From Thiothrix nivea DSM 5205 (GTDB lineage: Bacteria; Pseudomonadota; Gammaproteobacteria; Thiotrichales; Thiotrichaceae), in the NCBI RefSeq assembly GCF_000260135.1, contig NZ_JH651384.1, positions 3,252,001-3,316,000 of the forward strand: a stretch of DNA of 64,000 nt, written 5' to 3'. Below, piece after piece: positions 53,586 through 62,848 of this stretch. The notes beneath the pieces were generated by a model. It did not search any database, was not told the DNA's origin, and was given only the letters and a program-made list of their open reading frames with translations. Numbering within the stretch: position 1 is the first letter of the stretch; each line of letters starts with the position of its first letter. A program made the translations under genes and the position numbers.

Positions 53586-55511
53586 ATGTATACGATAAAG
53601 CATTTAAAGCTGAAGGTATTGTCAGCACATATTGCGGCTGCCGTGTTAGTGACGGCTTGTGGTGGCGGGAGTTCAGGTGGTGGCAATACCACGCCTAGTG
53701 TGGCGACCGTATCCGCTCGTCTTGCCTCACCGGCTATTGAAGGGCTGGCTTATGTCGGCAGCCAGTCATCGTCCGGCAAAACCGGCGCTACCGGCGAATA
53801 CAGTTGTCAATCCGGCGAAACCGTCAGTTTCAAGCTGGGCAGTGTGGTACTGGGTAGTGTTACTTGCCCACAGGCTTCAGGGCAGGCTACCAGTCTGTTC
53901 ACGCTGGCGGGTGGCGGCGTTACCCCGGATACGCTGCTGGCCGATATGAAAAAAGCGTCTGGTACGCTGGAGGTGTTGGCTTTTGACCAATGGGCTAACC
54001 GCCTGACCTTGCTAGCGTCACTGGATAGAAACGATGACCTGACGGATGGGGTGCAACTGCCAGCCGGTTTGGATGTATTACCATTCCTGCAAACCGGGCG
54101 CGTCAAGTTTGACCAAGACGCTTCCTTGTTTGAACCGCAGGTACGGCAGGTGCAGCTACAGGCAGCCAAAGCCGGTTTGTATCAACATGAGTTATACGTT
54201 TCATGCCCGTCTCCGCTGTTAAAGGAACTGGAAGCGGGGTCTAGTGGGACGCTGCGTTTCCCCGGTTATGATGTAACGGCGGTTGACCGTAATGCCGGGG
54301 AGGAAAAGTCGGTTGTGTCCCATGATGACCAAGGGCGTGTCAATCATGTGGTGAAAACAGCAGCCAACGGCGATAAGACCGAGATTTCCATCGTACACGA
54401 GGCTGAAGGCAGAGCAACCTCAGAAACCCAAGTGTCTGCAATCGGTAAAAATGAACATCAGATGCAATATGATGCTGAGGGTGGCATGGTCAGGGAGGTA
54501 TTTATTACCTTTGCTCCTGATGGCAGCAAGCAGCAGGAAATGGTGATCAGCCGCACGTTTGATGCTAACCACTATCTGGTTCAGGAAAATACAACGACAG
54601 ATGATTTCCGGGCGAACACTCGAAATGTCAAGGCGCACACCTATTATCCTGATACCCAGTTCAACCGTATCGGTAATGAGCTGTTGGTGGAAAAGGTGAC
54701 CATGAATGGGGATACCCAGGAATACCGGACGACTACCCAACGGACATTTGACGCAGCCGGTAATGTCACCAGTGGCACTTCGGAAGAAAGGGATGCGGGT
54801 GGCGCTCTGCTCAGCAAAAAGGTTGAGAACTACGCCTACAATGACGATGGTCGTGTGACCCAGCGGGAGTATCTGGTTCAGGATGCCAGCGGCAATACCC
54901 TGTCCGGTAATTACACTAACTTGACCTATACGGCGGAAGGCTACCCCAGGACTGAAGAGCGTGTTTACAAAGTCAATGGGAATGAAACCGGGCGTTATAA
55001 GGATACCTTCCAATATGACAACAATGGCGCAGCGCAGAAAGGCAAATTGACCACCAAGATTCGCGTGCATTACCACCCTGATTATGAGGGGGGTAAGAGT
55101 CCGACACGGGTCTTCCAATTGACGTATGCTTACAATGACCAAGGGGTGCGCACAACCGTCAAGGAAAAAACCACGGAATATCAGGATGGCAACGGTGTGA
55201 AACTGGCGACGCCAGTTATTACCTCATCGGTGGAACAGTGGGAATATGATGCCAACAACAATCCGGTCAGCATTAAACACGACGAGAATGGTGATGGCGT
55301 ATTTGATAACACCAAATCTTATACCTGGCAGCCGTTTTCTACTTTGGGTGCACGGGAGATTTGCTCAAATTATGACTTGTTCCCTAACCATGACAGCGAA
55401 TGGCAGGTCAGCAGTGCTTCTGATGACGGCGGGGAAGTTGCTTTACAGCCTATGACGCCTTCTCAGGGGGACAATAATGGGTTGATATGGTTGTTGTTGA
55501 TTTTTGGTTAA
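53586..55511 (+). CDS. Large lipoprotein with YD-like repeats
   Basis: A 641-residue lipoprotein (lipobox VTAC, Cys25) with a Gly/Ser-rich linker. Residues about 50-150 resemble a domain common in surface lipoproteins (GLAYVGSQSSSGKTGATGEY). Residues about 230-600 hold many short repeats of the YD type (TFDAAGNVTSG, YNDDGRVTQREYL, YDANNNPVSIKHDENGDG), as in RHS proteins, but without the RHS core-cleavage motif or a variable toxin tip. It ends in a hydrophobic tail (LIWLLLIFG). Function unknown; a sugar- or surface-binding shell is possible. Confidence 0.68.
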   Translation: MYTIKHLKLKVLSAHIAAAVLVTACGGGSSGGGNTTPSVATVSARLASPAIEGLAYVGSQSSSGKTGATGEYSCQSGETVSFKLGSVVLGSVTCPQASGQATSLFTLAGGGVTPDTLLADMKKASGTLEVLAFDQWANRLTLLASLDRNDDLTDGVQLPAGLDVLPFLQTGRVKFDQDASLFEPQVRQVQLQAAKAGLYQHELYVSCPSPLLKELEAGSSGTLRFPGYDVTAVDRNAGEEKSVVSHDDQGRVNHVVKTAANGDKTEISIVHEAEGRATSETQVSAIGKNEHQMQYDAEGGMVREVFITFAPDGSKQQEMVISRTFDANHYLVQENTTTDDFRANTRNVKAHTYYPDTQFNRIGNELLVEKVTMNGDTQEYRTTTQRTFDAAGNVTSGTSEERDAGGALLSKKVENYAYNDDGRVTQREYLVQDASGNTLSGNYTNLTYTAEGYPRTEERVYKVNGNETGRYKDTFQYDNNGAAQKGKLTTKIRVHYHPDYEGGKSPTRVFQLTYAYNDQGVRTTVKEKTTEYQDGNGVKLATPVITSSVEQWEYDANNNPVSIKHDENGDGVFDNTKSYTWQPFSTLGAREICSNYDLFPNHDSEWQVSSASDDGGEVALQPMTPSQGDNNGLIWLLLIFG

Positions 55512-55551
55512 ATGAAGTTATCCAAGTATTTAGTAGGAAGACTCAACATTG

Positions 55552-55578
55552 CCGCCTGTGAAAGCAGGCGGTTTTTTT
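55552..55578 (+). terminator. Terminator between the YD-lipoprotein and metallo-beta-lactamase genes
   Basis: CCGCCTG and CAGGCGG pair perfectly around TGAAAG, followed by seven T. It shows that the next gene starts after it (ATG 55590) rather than at the open frame's first ATG at 55512. Confidence 0.92.
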
Positions 55579-55589
55579 CAAGAAAGGTC

Positions 55590-56726
55590 ATGATGATGGA
55601 TAAAGCGCTAACAATGACAATGTTGCCTGCAAACGAAGGTGATTGCCTGCTGATCACTTACGGTGCAGACGACGACAAAAAACATGTTCTGATTGATGGT
55701 GGGCTTGCCTCGACTTATAAAAAGGCTATCAAGCCGTATCTTGCCGAGCATGGCATTCACGAACTGGAATTATTAGTGGTTACGCACGTTGATCGTGACC
55801 ATATTGAGGGCGTGTTGTCTCTGCTCAAGGATGATTCCCTCGCGATAAAGGTCAATAACATCTGGTTTAACGGCTGGTATCATTTGATTGGTACGACACC
55901 CGCCCCACCTGCACCCGTAGAGCCGGTGACAGCACTTGACCCTGATGAACCCGCACCCGTGTTCGGGGCAGTTATGGGGGAGGAACTCAGCCCGCTGATC
56001 CAGCAAAAAGGCTGGGCGTGGAACCGGCAGTTTGGCGGGGCGGCGGTCGAGTTGTCTAGCGTGCCGGACAACATCATCCGTTTCGGCGACTTGCAACTGA
56101 CCCTGCTTTCGCCCAGCCGCAAAAAGCTGGAGGAAATGATCCCCGTGTGGGAGAAAGAATGCGGTCAGGCGGGCATGGTTCCCGGTTTCCCTCATATCCC
56201 GACGCCAGCGGGCAGGTCCATTTTGACGGAAGCCGAAAAGTTGCAGATCGACATTGATGAGTTGGCGGAGCAAACAACCAAAAAAGATCCATCCAAAGCC
56301 AATGGTTGCAGTATTGCGTTTATGCTGGAATATCAGGGCAAAAAATTCCTGTTATCCGCTGACGCCCACCCTGATTTGCTGGAATCGGAACTGAAGCGTC
56401 TGGGCGCGTCAGTTGACAACCCGCTCAGTGTTGACCTGTTCAAGATTCCCCATCATGGCAGCCAGAATAATCTGTCAAAAACCTTGCTGGAACTGCTGGA
56501 TTGCAAACATTACCTGGTTTCAACCAATGGCAACCGTTTCCGGCATCCTGATGATGTAGCCATGGCCAAGCTGGTCAAGTTTGGTACTGCGGGTTCCACC
56601 CTGCATTTCAACTACAAAACCCGCTTTAACCGCCATTGGGAAAAAGCCGAATGGCAAGAAACTTATAACTACCGCATTGAATTCCCGGCAGAAGGCGAGA
56701 GTGGCTATAAATCGTTAAGCTTCTGA
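55590..56726 (+). CDS. Metallo-beta-lactamase-fold hydrolase, ComEC-like type
   Basis: A 378-residue protein without signal or membrane segments. The metal motif is HVDRDH (66-71), the HxDxDH variant usual in ComEC-type enzymes, preceded by VLIDGG (34-39) and followed by SIAFMLEYQGKKFLLSADA and KIPHHGSQNN. It is likely a cytoplasmic metal-dependent nuclease or phosphodiesterase, not an antibiotic hydrolase. A 190-residue insert (about 100-240) is not seen in short members. Ribosome site AAGAAAGG; a terminator directly upstream decides the start. Confidence 0.85.
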   Translation: MMMDKALTMTMLPANEGDCLLITYGADDDKKHVLIDGGLASTYKKAIKPYLAEHGIHELELLVVTHVDRDHIEGVLSLLKDDSLAIKVNNIWFNGWYHLIGTTPAPPAPVEPVTALDPDEPAPVFGAVMGEELSPLIQQKGWAWNRQFGGAAVELSSVPDNIIRFGDLQLTLLSPSRKKLEEMIPVWEKECGQAGMVPGFPHIPTPAGRSILTEAEKLQIDIDELAEQTTKKDPSKANGCSIAFMLEYQGKKFLLSADAHPDLLESELKRLGASVDNPLSVDLFKIPHHGSQNNLSKTLLELLDCKHYLVSTNGNRFRHPDDVAMAKLVKFGTAGSTLHFNYKTRFNRHWEKAEWQETYNYRIEFPAEGESGYKSLSF

Positions 56727-56776
56727 GGGAATTTTTCAACACAATTCATGTTTATTTGACAAGGGAGATACACACG

Positions 56777-57310
56777 ATGAAATCTGCATGGTTGGTCATG
56801 GGAGTCAGTGTTTTGCTGACATCATGCGCGACATTGGAACCGGAAGAATGCAAAACCGCCGACTGGACGAAGCTCGGTTACGCTGACGCCATGGATGGTA
56901 GCAGCATGCGCTTGGGTGATTACGGCAAGGATTGCGCCAAAGCTGGGGTGACACCCGACCAGAATGCTTATATGACTGGCTATAACAGCGGTGCAAAAGC
57001 CTTCTGCACCTACGACAGGGGTGTTGAGGTGGGGGAAAAAGGCAAGTATGTCTCTGACATTTGCAGCAAGCCAGGGCTGGCCGAGGATTTCAACCGTGGT
57101 TTGGCTAAAGGCAAAAAGCTGAATGAAAAGCAGAAAGAGATCAGCCGCAAGGAAGATGAGCGCAGCAAGATTGAACAGAAGCTGAGTGACATCAAGGCTG
57201 GAAAACTGCAATCCTCCGCCCAGGAAGTTGATCTCATGCACCGGGAAAAGGGGTTGGTCGAGAAGGAAATTGAAGCTCTCAAGCGGGAAAAGGAAAGCAT
57301 TAGCCTTTAA
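56777..57310 (+). CDS. DUF2799 lipoprotein
   Basis: A 177-residue lipoprotein (lipobox LTSC) with the DUF2799 pattern: CKTADWTKLGYADAMDG, then YMTGYNSGAKAFCTYDRGVE. The C-terminal 80 residues are a coiled coil (EKQKEISRKEDERSKIEQKL). The role is unknown. A strong hairpin follows. Start chosen for the lipoprotein signal; an ATG 21 bases upstream is also in frame. Confidence 0.85.
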   Translation: MKSAWLVMGVSVLLTSCATLEPEECKTADWTKLGYADAMDGSSMRLGDYGKDCAKAGVTPDQNAYMTGYNSGAKAFCTYDRGVEVGEKGKYVSDICSKPGLAEDFNRGLAKGKKLNEKQKEISRKEDERSKIEQKLSDIKAGKLQSSAQEVDLMHREKGLVEKEIEALKREKESISL

Positions 57311-57360
57311 GTCTCCGCAGTCTTGCTGATATATGGCGAGAATTGCACATTCATCCTGTT

Positions 57361-57396
57361 GTTGGTGTCAGGCTCAGTTCCTGCCTTGACGCCAAC
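57361..57396 (+). terminator. Hairpin after the DUF2799 gene
   Basis: GTTGGTGTCAGGC and GCCTTGACGCCAAC pair over 13 bases with one bulge and one G-U, followed by TTTCTGGTATTTTG. It probably ends the upstream transcript before the tamA promoter. Confidence 0.65.
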
Positions 57397-57432
57397 TTTC
57401 TGGTATTTTGTCTGGGGAAAGGATGAGTATCC

Positions 57433-57438
57433 TATAAT
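57433..57438 (+). promoter_or_regulatory. Candidate -10 of the tamA-tamB operon
   Basis: A perfect TATAAT 42 bp before the tamA start. The best -35 is TTGTCT at 19 bp spacing, so the -35 is uncertain. Confidence 0.45.
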
Positions 57439-57480
57439 AACTGCTGGTCAAAGCTGAAAGGATTGCGATTGGAGCCGTAC

Positions 57481-59253
57481 ATGAAACAACTCGTCTGGGG
57501 TTTGTGCCTGTTGGGAATGAGTGTGCCGGGGGGGGCGGCATTCTTCCAGCAAACCGAAGAGGATGTGGCTGCCAAAAGCGAATCCCCCGTCAAGGTCAGT
57601 ATTCAGGGGGCTGATACCGCGCTGGCGGATAACTTGCGTGCCTTTATGCCATCACTGCGTAACCTGAAATGTGATTCTTCCAGTGCCAGGGTGGGGCGTT
57701 TTATCGAATCTGCCGAAGAAAAATTGCAGGAAGGCGCGCAGGCGATGGGCTATTACGATGCCCGTTTCAAGGTGATTTCCACGCAGCAGGCCAATTGCTG
57801 GGCGTTGAATGTGGCCGTGCAGCCGGGGCAGCCGGTCAAGATTACCCAGGTCGAGATCGAGCTGAGCGGGGAGGGCAAGGATCTGAAGGCGTTCCGCGAT
57901 ATTGCCGCCATTCCCCCCTACCAGTCGGGTGATGTATTTGTGCACCAGCCCTACGAAACCTTCAAGGCCAATCTGAGCCGTACCGCCAACAACCTCGGCT
58001 TTTTCGATGCGGAATACCCTGTGCATGAAATACGGGTCAACCCCGACACCCGTCAGGCGCAGGTCGTGCTGCATTTCGACACCGGCGCGCGTTACCAGAT
58101 CGGTAAAGTGAGCGTAAGGCAGGATGTGTTGGCCGAAAAATACCTGAACCGTTATTTGCGGGTGCATGACGGCGATACCTACAATGCCGAAAACCTGTTG
58201 AAACAGCAACAGATTCTGGAGGGCAGCGGTTATTACAGCGATGTGCAAGTGAGCGGGGATTACCAGGATGCGCAAGGCGGCCTGGTGCCGGTGGAAATCG
58301 AAGCGCAGCGGCGCAAGCGTTACACCTACACCGGCCAGTTTGGTTATGGCACTGACACTGGTTTCCGGGTCGAAGCGGGGATGGATATTCACTGGGTGAA
58401 CGACAAAGGGCATCAGCTCCAGGCCGATGCGCAAGTGGGGCAGGCCGAACAGTCGGTGGAGGCAACCTACAAAGTACCGCTGTGGCATCCCGAACACGAA
58501 TACACCAGCCTGTCCGCTGGTTGGCAGCATAGTGATAACGATGATATTGAAAGCAAGGGCATCAAGGTCGGGCTGGACTACAATCGCCGCGCGGCAGATG
58601 ACTGGCAGCAGACCGTTTTCATCAACTATCTGGATGAAACTACCCAGGTGACGGGGGAGCCGGAAACCCGTTCCCAACTGGCACTGGTGGGTGCAAGGGT
58701 GAAAAAAACCAAGACCGACGATCTGCTGTTCCCCGCTAAGGGCTGGCAGCTGGCGGCGGAAGTACAGGGGGCTAAAGAAGGTGTGTTAAGTGATCAGAAC
58801 CTGTTGCAGGGCAAAGTGAGCGGCAAATACCTGCAAACCTTGCGTCATAATGACAAGCTGCTTCTGGAAGGCGCGGTGGGCACGACCCTGACGGATGACC
58901 TGAACGAAATGCCTAAATCGCTGCGCTTCTTCGCCGGTGGCCAGAATTCGGTGCGTGGTTACGATTTTGAATCCCTCGGTGAAACCAATGCGGCGGGTGA
59001 CGTGATCGGTGGCAAGCATTTGTTAACCACCAGTGTTGAATACGAGCACCCGCTGGCGGATAAATGGAGCGCGGCGGCTTTCGTCGATGCCGGTAATGCC
59101 TTCGACGATTGGGGTAGTGTGGATATGAAAGTGGGCGCGGGTGCTGGGGTGCGTTACAAATCCCCGCTGGGGCCGATCCGTGCCGACCTTGCCTCCCCCA
59201 AGGATGACCCCGGCGACGTGCATTTCTACTTCAGTCTGGGGCCTGACTTGTGA
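57481..59253 (+). CDS. tamA: TamA, Omp85-family translocation subunit
   Basis: A 590-residue outer-membrane protein with signal peptide, three POTRA domains (about 30-265) and an Omp85 16-strand barrel ending in GPDL. The Omp85 loop motif RFFAGGQNSVRGYDFESLG is present. With TamB it helps insert outer-membrane proteins and move lipids between membranes. The ATG at 57481 has GGAG six bases upstream. TamB overlaps its stop (GTGA). Confidence 0.93.
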   Translation: MKQLVWGLCLLGMSVPGGAAFFQQTEEDVAAKSESPVKVSIQGADTALADNLRAFMPSLRNLKCDSSSARVGRFIESAEEKLQEGAQAMGYYDARFKVISTQQANCWALNVAVQPGQPVKITQVEIELSGEGKDLKAFRDIAAIPPYQSGDVFVHQPYETFKANLSRTANNLGFFDAEYPVHEIRVNPDTRQAQVVLHFDTGARYQIGKVSVRQDVLAEKYLNRYLRVHDGDTYNAENLLKQQQILEGSGYYSDVQVSGDYQDAQGGLVPVEIEAQRRKRYTYTGQFGYGTDTGFRVEAGMDIHWVNDKGHQLQADAQVGQAEQSVEATYKVPLWHPEHEYTSLSAGWQHSDNDDIESKGIKVGLDYNRRAADDWQQTVFINYLDETTQVTGEPETRSQLALVGARVKKTKTDDLLFPAKGWQLAAEVQGAKEGVLSDQNLLQGKVSGKYLQTLRHNDKLLLEGAVGTTLTDDLNEMPKSLRFFAGGQNSVRGYDFESLGETNAAGDVIGGKHLLTTSVEYEHPLADKWSAAAFVDAGNAFDDWGSVDMKVGAGAGVRYKSPLGPIRADLASPKDDPGDVHFYFSLGPDL

Positions 59254-62200
59254 GGAACTGGCTGAAATACCTGTTGGTGCATCCGCTGGCGGTACTGTTG
59301 TTTGGGGTATTGCTGGTGCTGACGCTGGTTGCTTTCCTGGCGCTGACCCGTACCGGTACGCACTGGCTGCTGGGTGGTGCGCAACGGTTTGTGCCCGAGC
59401 TGCATCTGGAAGGGGTGGATGGCGCACTGGCGCACGGCCTGACGTTGGACAAACTACGTTGGCAGGATACCAGCGTGGAGGTGGAAGCCAGCGGCGTCAA
59501 GCTGCAAAACGAACTTGATTTCGGCACGCCTTCCACCTTGCGGGTTGAAAACTTGCACGCTGAGCGGTTGTTGGTGCGCCCGCTGCATACGGCGGAGACG
59601 GCACAAGGCGACAAGCCATTCGAACTGCCGACCATTGTGTTACCGTTCAACATCGACGCCCGCAAAGTCAGTATTGGCGAGCTGGAAATCGACACGGGTG
59701 GGCAGCCCCTGCAATTCCGCGATGTGACCCTCAGCGGGCGCACCCGTGACGGGCGTTTGCAGATTGAAAGCCTCAAGGCGGAAACCTACGATGCAGAGGG
59801 CAAGGCCGACCTTGACCTGACAGGTACGATGGATCTCGGCAAGCCACATGAACTGGATGCAACCATCAAGCTTGATTCCGATAGTCGGGTATGGGGTGTG
59901 GGCAAGGGCACTATCCAGCTGGGTGGTGAATTGCAGCACTACGACCTGGATGTGGATGCAGACTGGAAATATGCCGCTTACCCACGCTATCAGGGCAAGT
60001 TGCAAGGCAAGGGCACGTTTGCCGGGCTGGATATCAGCAGCCTGCAACTGGATGGCGAGGCTGGCAAAGTCAACGCCAGCGGCCATATCGGCTGGCAGGC
60101 TGGTTTCCACTGGGAGGCAAAACTGGATGGGCAGCAGGTCAACCCCGCCCCGTTCGCGCCCGAATGGCCTGCCGATCTGGCGGTAGCGTTAACGTCCAGC
60201 GGTAAACTTGCGGAAGGCAAGACCGACATTGCGCTGGATATTTCCCGTTTGCAGGGCAAATTGCGCGAGTATCCGGTGGATGTCAAAGGGCAGGGCGACT
60301 GGAACGGCAAGCTGCTGGCATTGCAGTCGCTGGATGCGCGGGTCGGCGATAATAGCCTGAAGGCTACTGGTAGTGCCGGCCAGCAACTGGATGTTAAGTG
60401 GCAACTGGATGCCCCCAAACTGACTCAGCTTTACCCCAAAATCAAGGGGCAGGCCAAAGGCAACGGCGTGCTGCGTGGCCAGCCGGATGGCTCGCAACTG
60501 CAACTGGATGTGGCGGAACTGTCGGGCAAGGTGGAAGGTTACGACCTCAACGCCAAGGGCAAACTGGACTGGGGCAATGCCAAACTGGCGGCGCAGGATG
60601 TACTGATCCAGTCCGGCAACAACCGGCTGGAAGTGTCCGGGCAAGCCACCGAACCATTCGATTTGCGCTGGAAAGTGGACGCGCAGAATCTTGCCAAGGC
60701 ATGGAAAGGGCTGGAAGGCAGTCTGGTCGGCGAAGGTCTGCTCAAGGGTACGCTGGCCAAACCGACAATTCAGGCTGACCTCAAAGGCAAGGGACTACGC
60801 TTTCAAGAATACCGTCTCGGCGCACTGGATATGCAGGTGCAACAAGCCGGTGGGCATTATGACATCAAGGCGCTGCTGAAGGATTTCCAGGCGGGCGACA
60901 ATGCGGTTGAGTCCGCCAAGCTGGGTGGGCAGGGCACGCTGGAAAGCCATCGCGTAATGGCACAACTTGACCATAAAGCAGGCAAGGCCGCCCTGACCGC
61001 CAGTGGTGGTTGGAAGAATGGCCAGTGGCAGGGAACCATTCCGAGCCTGTCTCTGCGGGATACGCCTGCTGGTAACTGGAATCTGACGGAGCCGACCAGG
61101 CTGAAGGTTTCCACCAAGGCGTTTTCCAGCTCCAATATTTGCTTGGCAGGGCAGGGCGCGCGCGCTTGTGGCAAGCCGGCCTGGACGCCGCAGGCAGGTT
61201 TCAGCATCAGTGGCGTGTTGCAACAGATTCCGCTGGTGATGCTGCGCCCATGGTTGCCGGATACAGTGAAACTGGCTGGCGTGGCCAATGCCGATTACCG
61301 TTTTGAACAGCGTGGCGGCAAGCCGGTCGCCGACGTTACTCTGCGCCTGCCTGACAGCACGGTCAGCGTGCGCAACGCCAAGGGCAAGGTGGAAACCTTG
61401 CAATACGCCAATGCACTGGCCAATCTTAGCCTCAATGACAGGAATTCTGATGTTAAGGCGCAGCTGGATGTGGTTGGTTATGGCAAGTTGCGGGCAGATG
61501 GTACGCTCGACCTGTCGCCGCAGGATGGCAATCACCGCATCAATGCGCGTCTGACGGCGGATATGCCTGATATTGGCTGGATGGAACGTTTTTCCCCACA
61601 GATTGACCGTTTGCAGGGCAAAATCGTTGGCAACATCGGTATTACCGGCTTGGTCAGGAAACCGTCTGTCACTGGGGATGTCAGGTTGCTGGATGCGCAG
61701 GTGCATTTGCCGGAAGCTGACGTAACCCTCAACAGTATTAATCTGACGATGAAAGCCAATGGCAGTGAGCGGGCGCTGGTCAGTGGCAACTTGCGGGCGG
61801 GTGTAGGCACGATGACGGCAGATGGTAGCCTGTCGCTGGCCAACTTGCCCAAGTGGCAGGCCGATATAAACCTGCGCGGTAATAATCTGGCGTTGATGGA
61901 TACCCACGAGGTGCAAGCGACAGTTTCCCCTGATTTGCAGATTCAGGCCAGCCCTTCAGAAGTGTCAGTTACCGGCAAATTACTGATTCCGGAGGCAACT
62001 ATCAGTTTGCGTGAAATTCCCCAATCGGCCAGTGCCTTGTCGGATGATGTGATCATTGTCGGGCGTGCCCCGGCGGGTCAGCAGGAACCAGTGGTGCTGG
62101 TCAGGGAAGCACCTTTGAACATCAAGCCGAATGTCAGCATTGAACTGGGTGACAAGGTGAAATTCACCGGTTTCGGTCTGGATGCACGTCTGACCGGCAG

Positions 62201-62846
62201 GCTGCGGGTATTGCGCACCCGTCAGGACATCGTGGCCGAAGGGGTACTGAACGTGATCAATGGTGTTTATAAGGCGTATGGGCAGAACCTGAAAATCGAG
62301 CGTGGGCGGCTGCTGTTCAACGGGTCGCTGGATAATCCGGGGCTGGATGTGCGGGCGGTGCGCGAGGTGGATGATGGCGATATCAAGGTTGGTATTGCGC
62401 TGCGGGGAACTGTGCAGCAGCCGGAATCGGAACTGTTTTCCAGCCCGCAACAGACGCAAAGCGATACGCTCAGCTATTTGCTGACTGGGCGTGCCTTGTC
62501 GGGGGTACGTGGCGGCCAGTCATCCCTGCTGATGGATGCGATTACTGGTCTGGGGATTAGTGGAGGGGATAGTCTGGCGCAACAGCTTGGGGGTGGTCTG
62601 GGGTTGGATGAGGTTGGGCTGAAAGCGAAAAATGGCAACTTCCAGCAAAGTGAACTGGCACTGGGCAAACGCTTGGGGCCACGTTTGTATGTGCGCTATA
62701 TCGTGAGCCTGTTTGATTCCCTGCAACGGGTGGCGATTACTTACCAGATCAACAAGCATTTGCAGGTGGAGGCGCAGGCGGGCATCCAGCAAGGTGTCGA
62801 CCTGATTTACAAGGTCGACACCAACAAGGGGCCGCTGGGGCCGTAG
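59250..62846 (+). CDS. tamB: TamB, inner-membrane-anchored translocation subunit
   Basis: A 1,198-residue protein with one N-terminal membrane helix (about 10-30), a long repetitive beta-rich periplasmic part forming a hydrophobic groove, and the C-terminal DUF490 domain (about 830-1195, with YLLTGRALSGVRGGQSSL and ALGKRLGPRLYVRYIVSLFDS). It spans the periplasm and works with TamA. The GTG start lies in the tamA stop, so the pair is translationally coupled. Confidence 0.93.
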   Translation: MRNWLKYLLVHPLAVLLFGVLLVLTLVAFLALTRTGTHWLLGGAQRFVPELHLEGVDGALAHGLTLDKLRWQDTSVEVEASGVKLQNELDFGTPSTLRVENLHAERLLVRPLHTAETAQGDKPFELPTIVLPFNIDARKVSIGELEIDTGGQPLQFRDVTLSGRTRDGRLQIESLKAETYDAEGKADLDLTGTMDLGKPHELDATIKLDSDSRVWGVGKGTIQLGGELQHYDLDVDADWKYAAYPRYQGKLQGKGTFAGLDISSLQLDGEAGKVNASGHIGWQAGFHWEAKLDGQQVNPAPFAPEWPADLAVALTSSGKLAEGKTDIALDISRLQGKLREYPVDVKGQGDWNGKLLALQSLDARVGDNSLKATGSAGQQLDVKWQLDAPKLTQLYPKIKGQAKGNGVLRGQPDGSQLQLDVAELSGKVEGYDLNAKGKLDWGNAKLAAQDVLIQSGNNRLEVSGQATEPFDLRWKVDAQNLAKAWKGLEGSLVGEGLLKGTLAKPTIQADLKGKGLRFQEYRLGALDMQVQQAGGHYDIKALLKDFQAGDNAVESAKLGGQGTLESHRVMAQLDHKAGKAALTASGGWKNGQWQGTIPSLSLRDTPAGNWNLTEPTRLKVSTKAFSSSNICLAGQGARACGKPAWTPQAGFSISGVLQQIPLVMLRPWLPDTVKLAGVANADYRFEQRGGKPVADVTLRLPDSTVSVRNAKGKVETLQYANALANLSLNDRNSDVKAQLDVVGYGKLRADGTLDLSPQDGNHRINARLTADMPDIGWMERFSPQIDRLQGKIVGNIGITGLVRKPSVTGDVRLLDAQVHLPEADVTLNSINLTMKANGSERALVSGNLRAGVGTMTADGSLSLANLPKWQADINLRGNNLALMDTHEVQATVSPDLQIQASPSEVSVTGKLLIPEATISLREIPQSASALSDDVIIVGRAPAGQQEPVVLVREAPLNIKPNVSIELGDKVKFTGFGLDARLTGRLRVLRTRQDIVAEGVLNVINGVYKAYGQNLKIERGRLLFNGSLDNPGLDVRAVREVDDGDIKVGIALRGTVQQPESELFSSPQQTQSDTLSYLLTGRALSGVRGGQSSLLMDAITGLGISGGDSLAQQLGGGLGLDEVGLKAKNGNFQQSELALGKRLGPRLYVRYIVSLFDSLQRVAITYQINKHLQVEAQAGIQQGVDLIYKVDTNKGPLGP

Positions 62847-62848
62847 GC

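Noticed and set aside
55512-55589. Start of the metallo-beta-lactamase gene at 55512
   Set aside because: A strong intrinsic terminator (55552-55578) lies between this ATG and the conserved domain, and a good ribosome site precedes 55590.
57652-58677. 341-codon open frame antisense to tamA, and a similar 373-codon one antisense to tamB
   Set aside because: Both are shadows of conserved coding sequence without own start signals.
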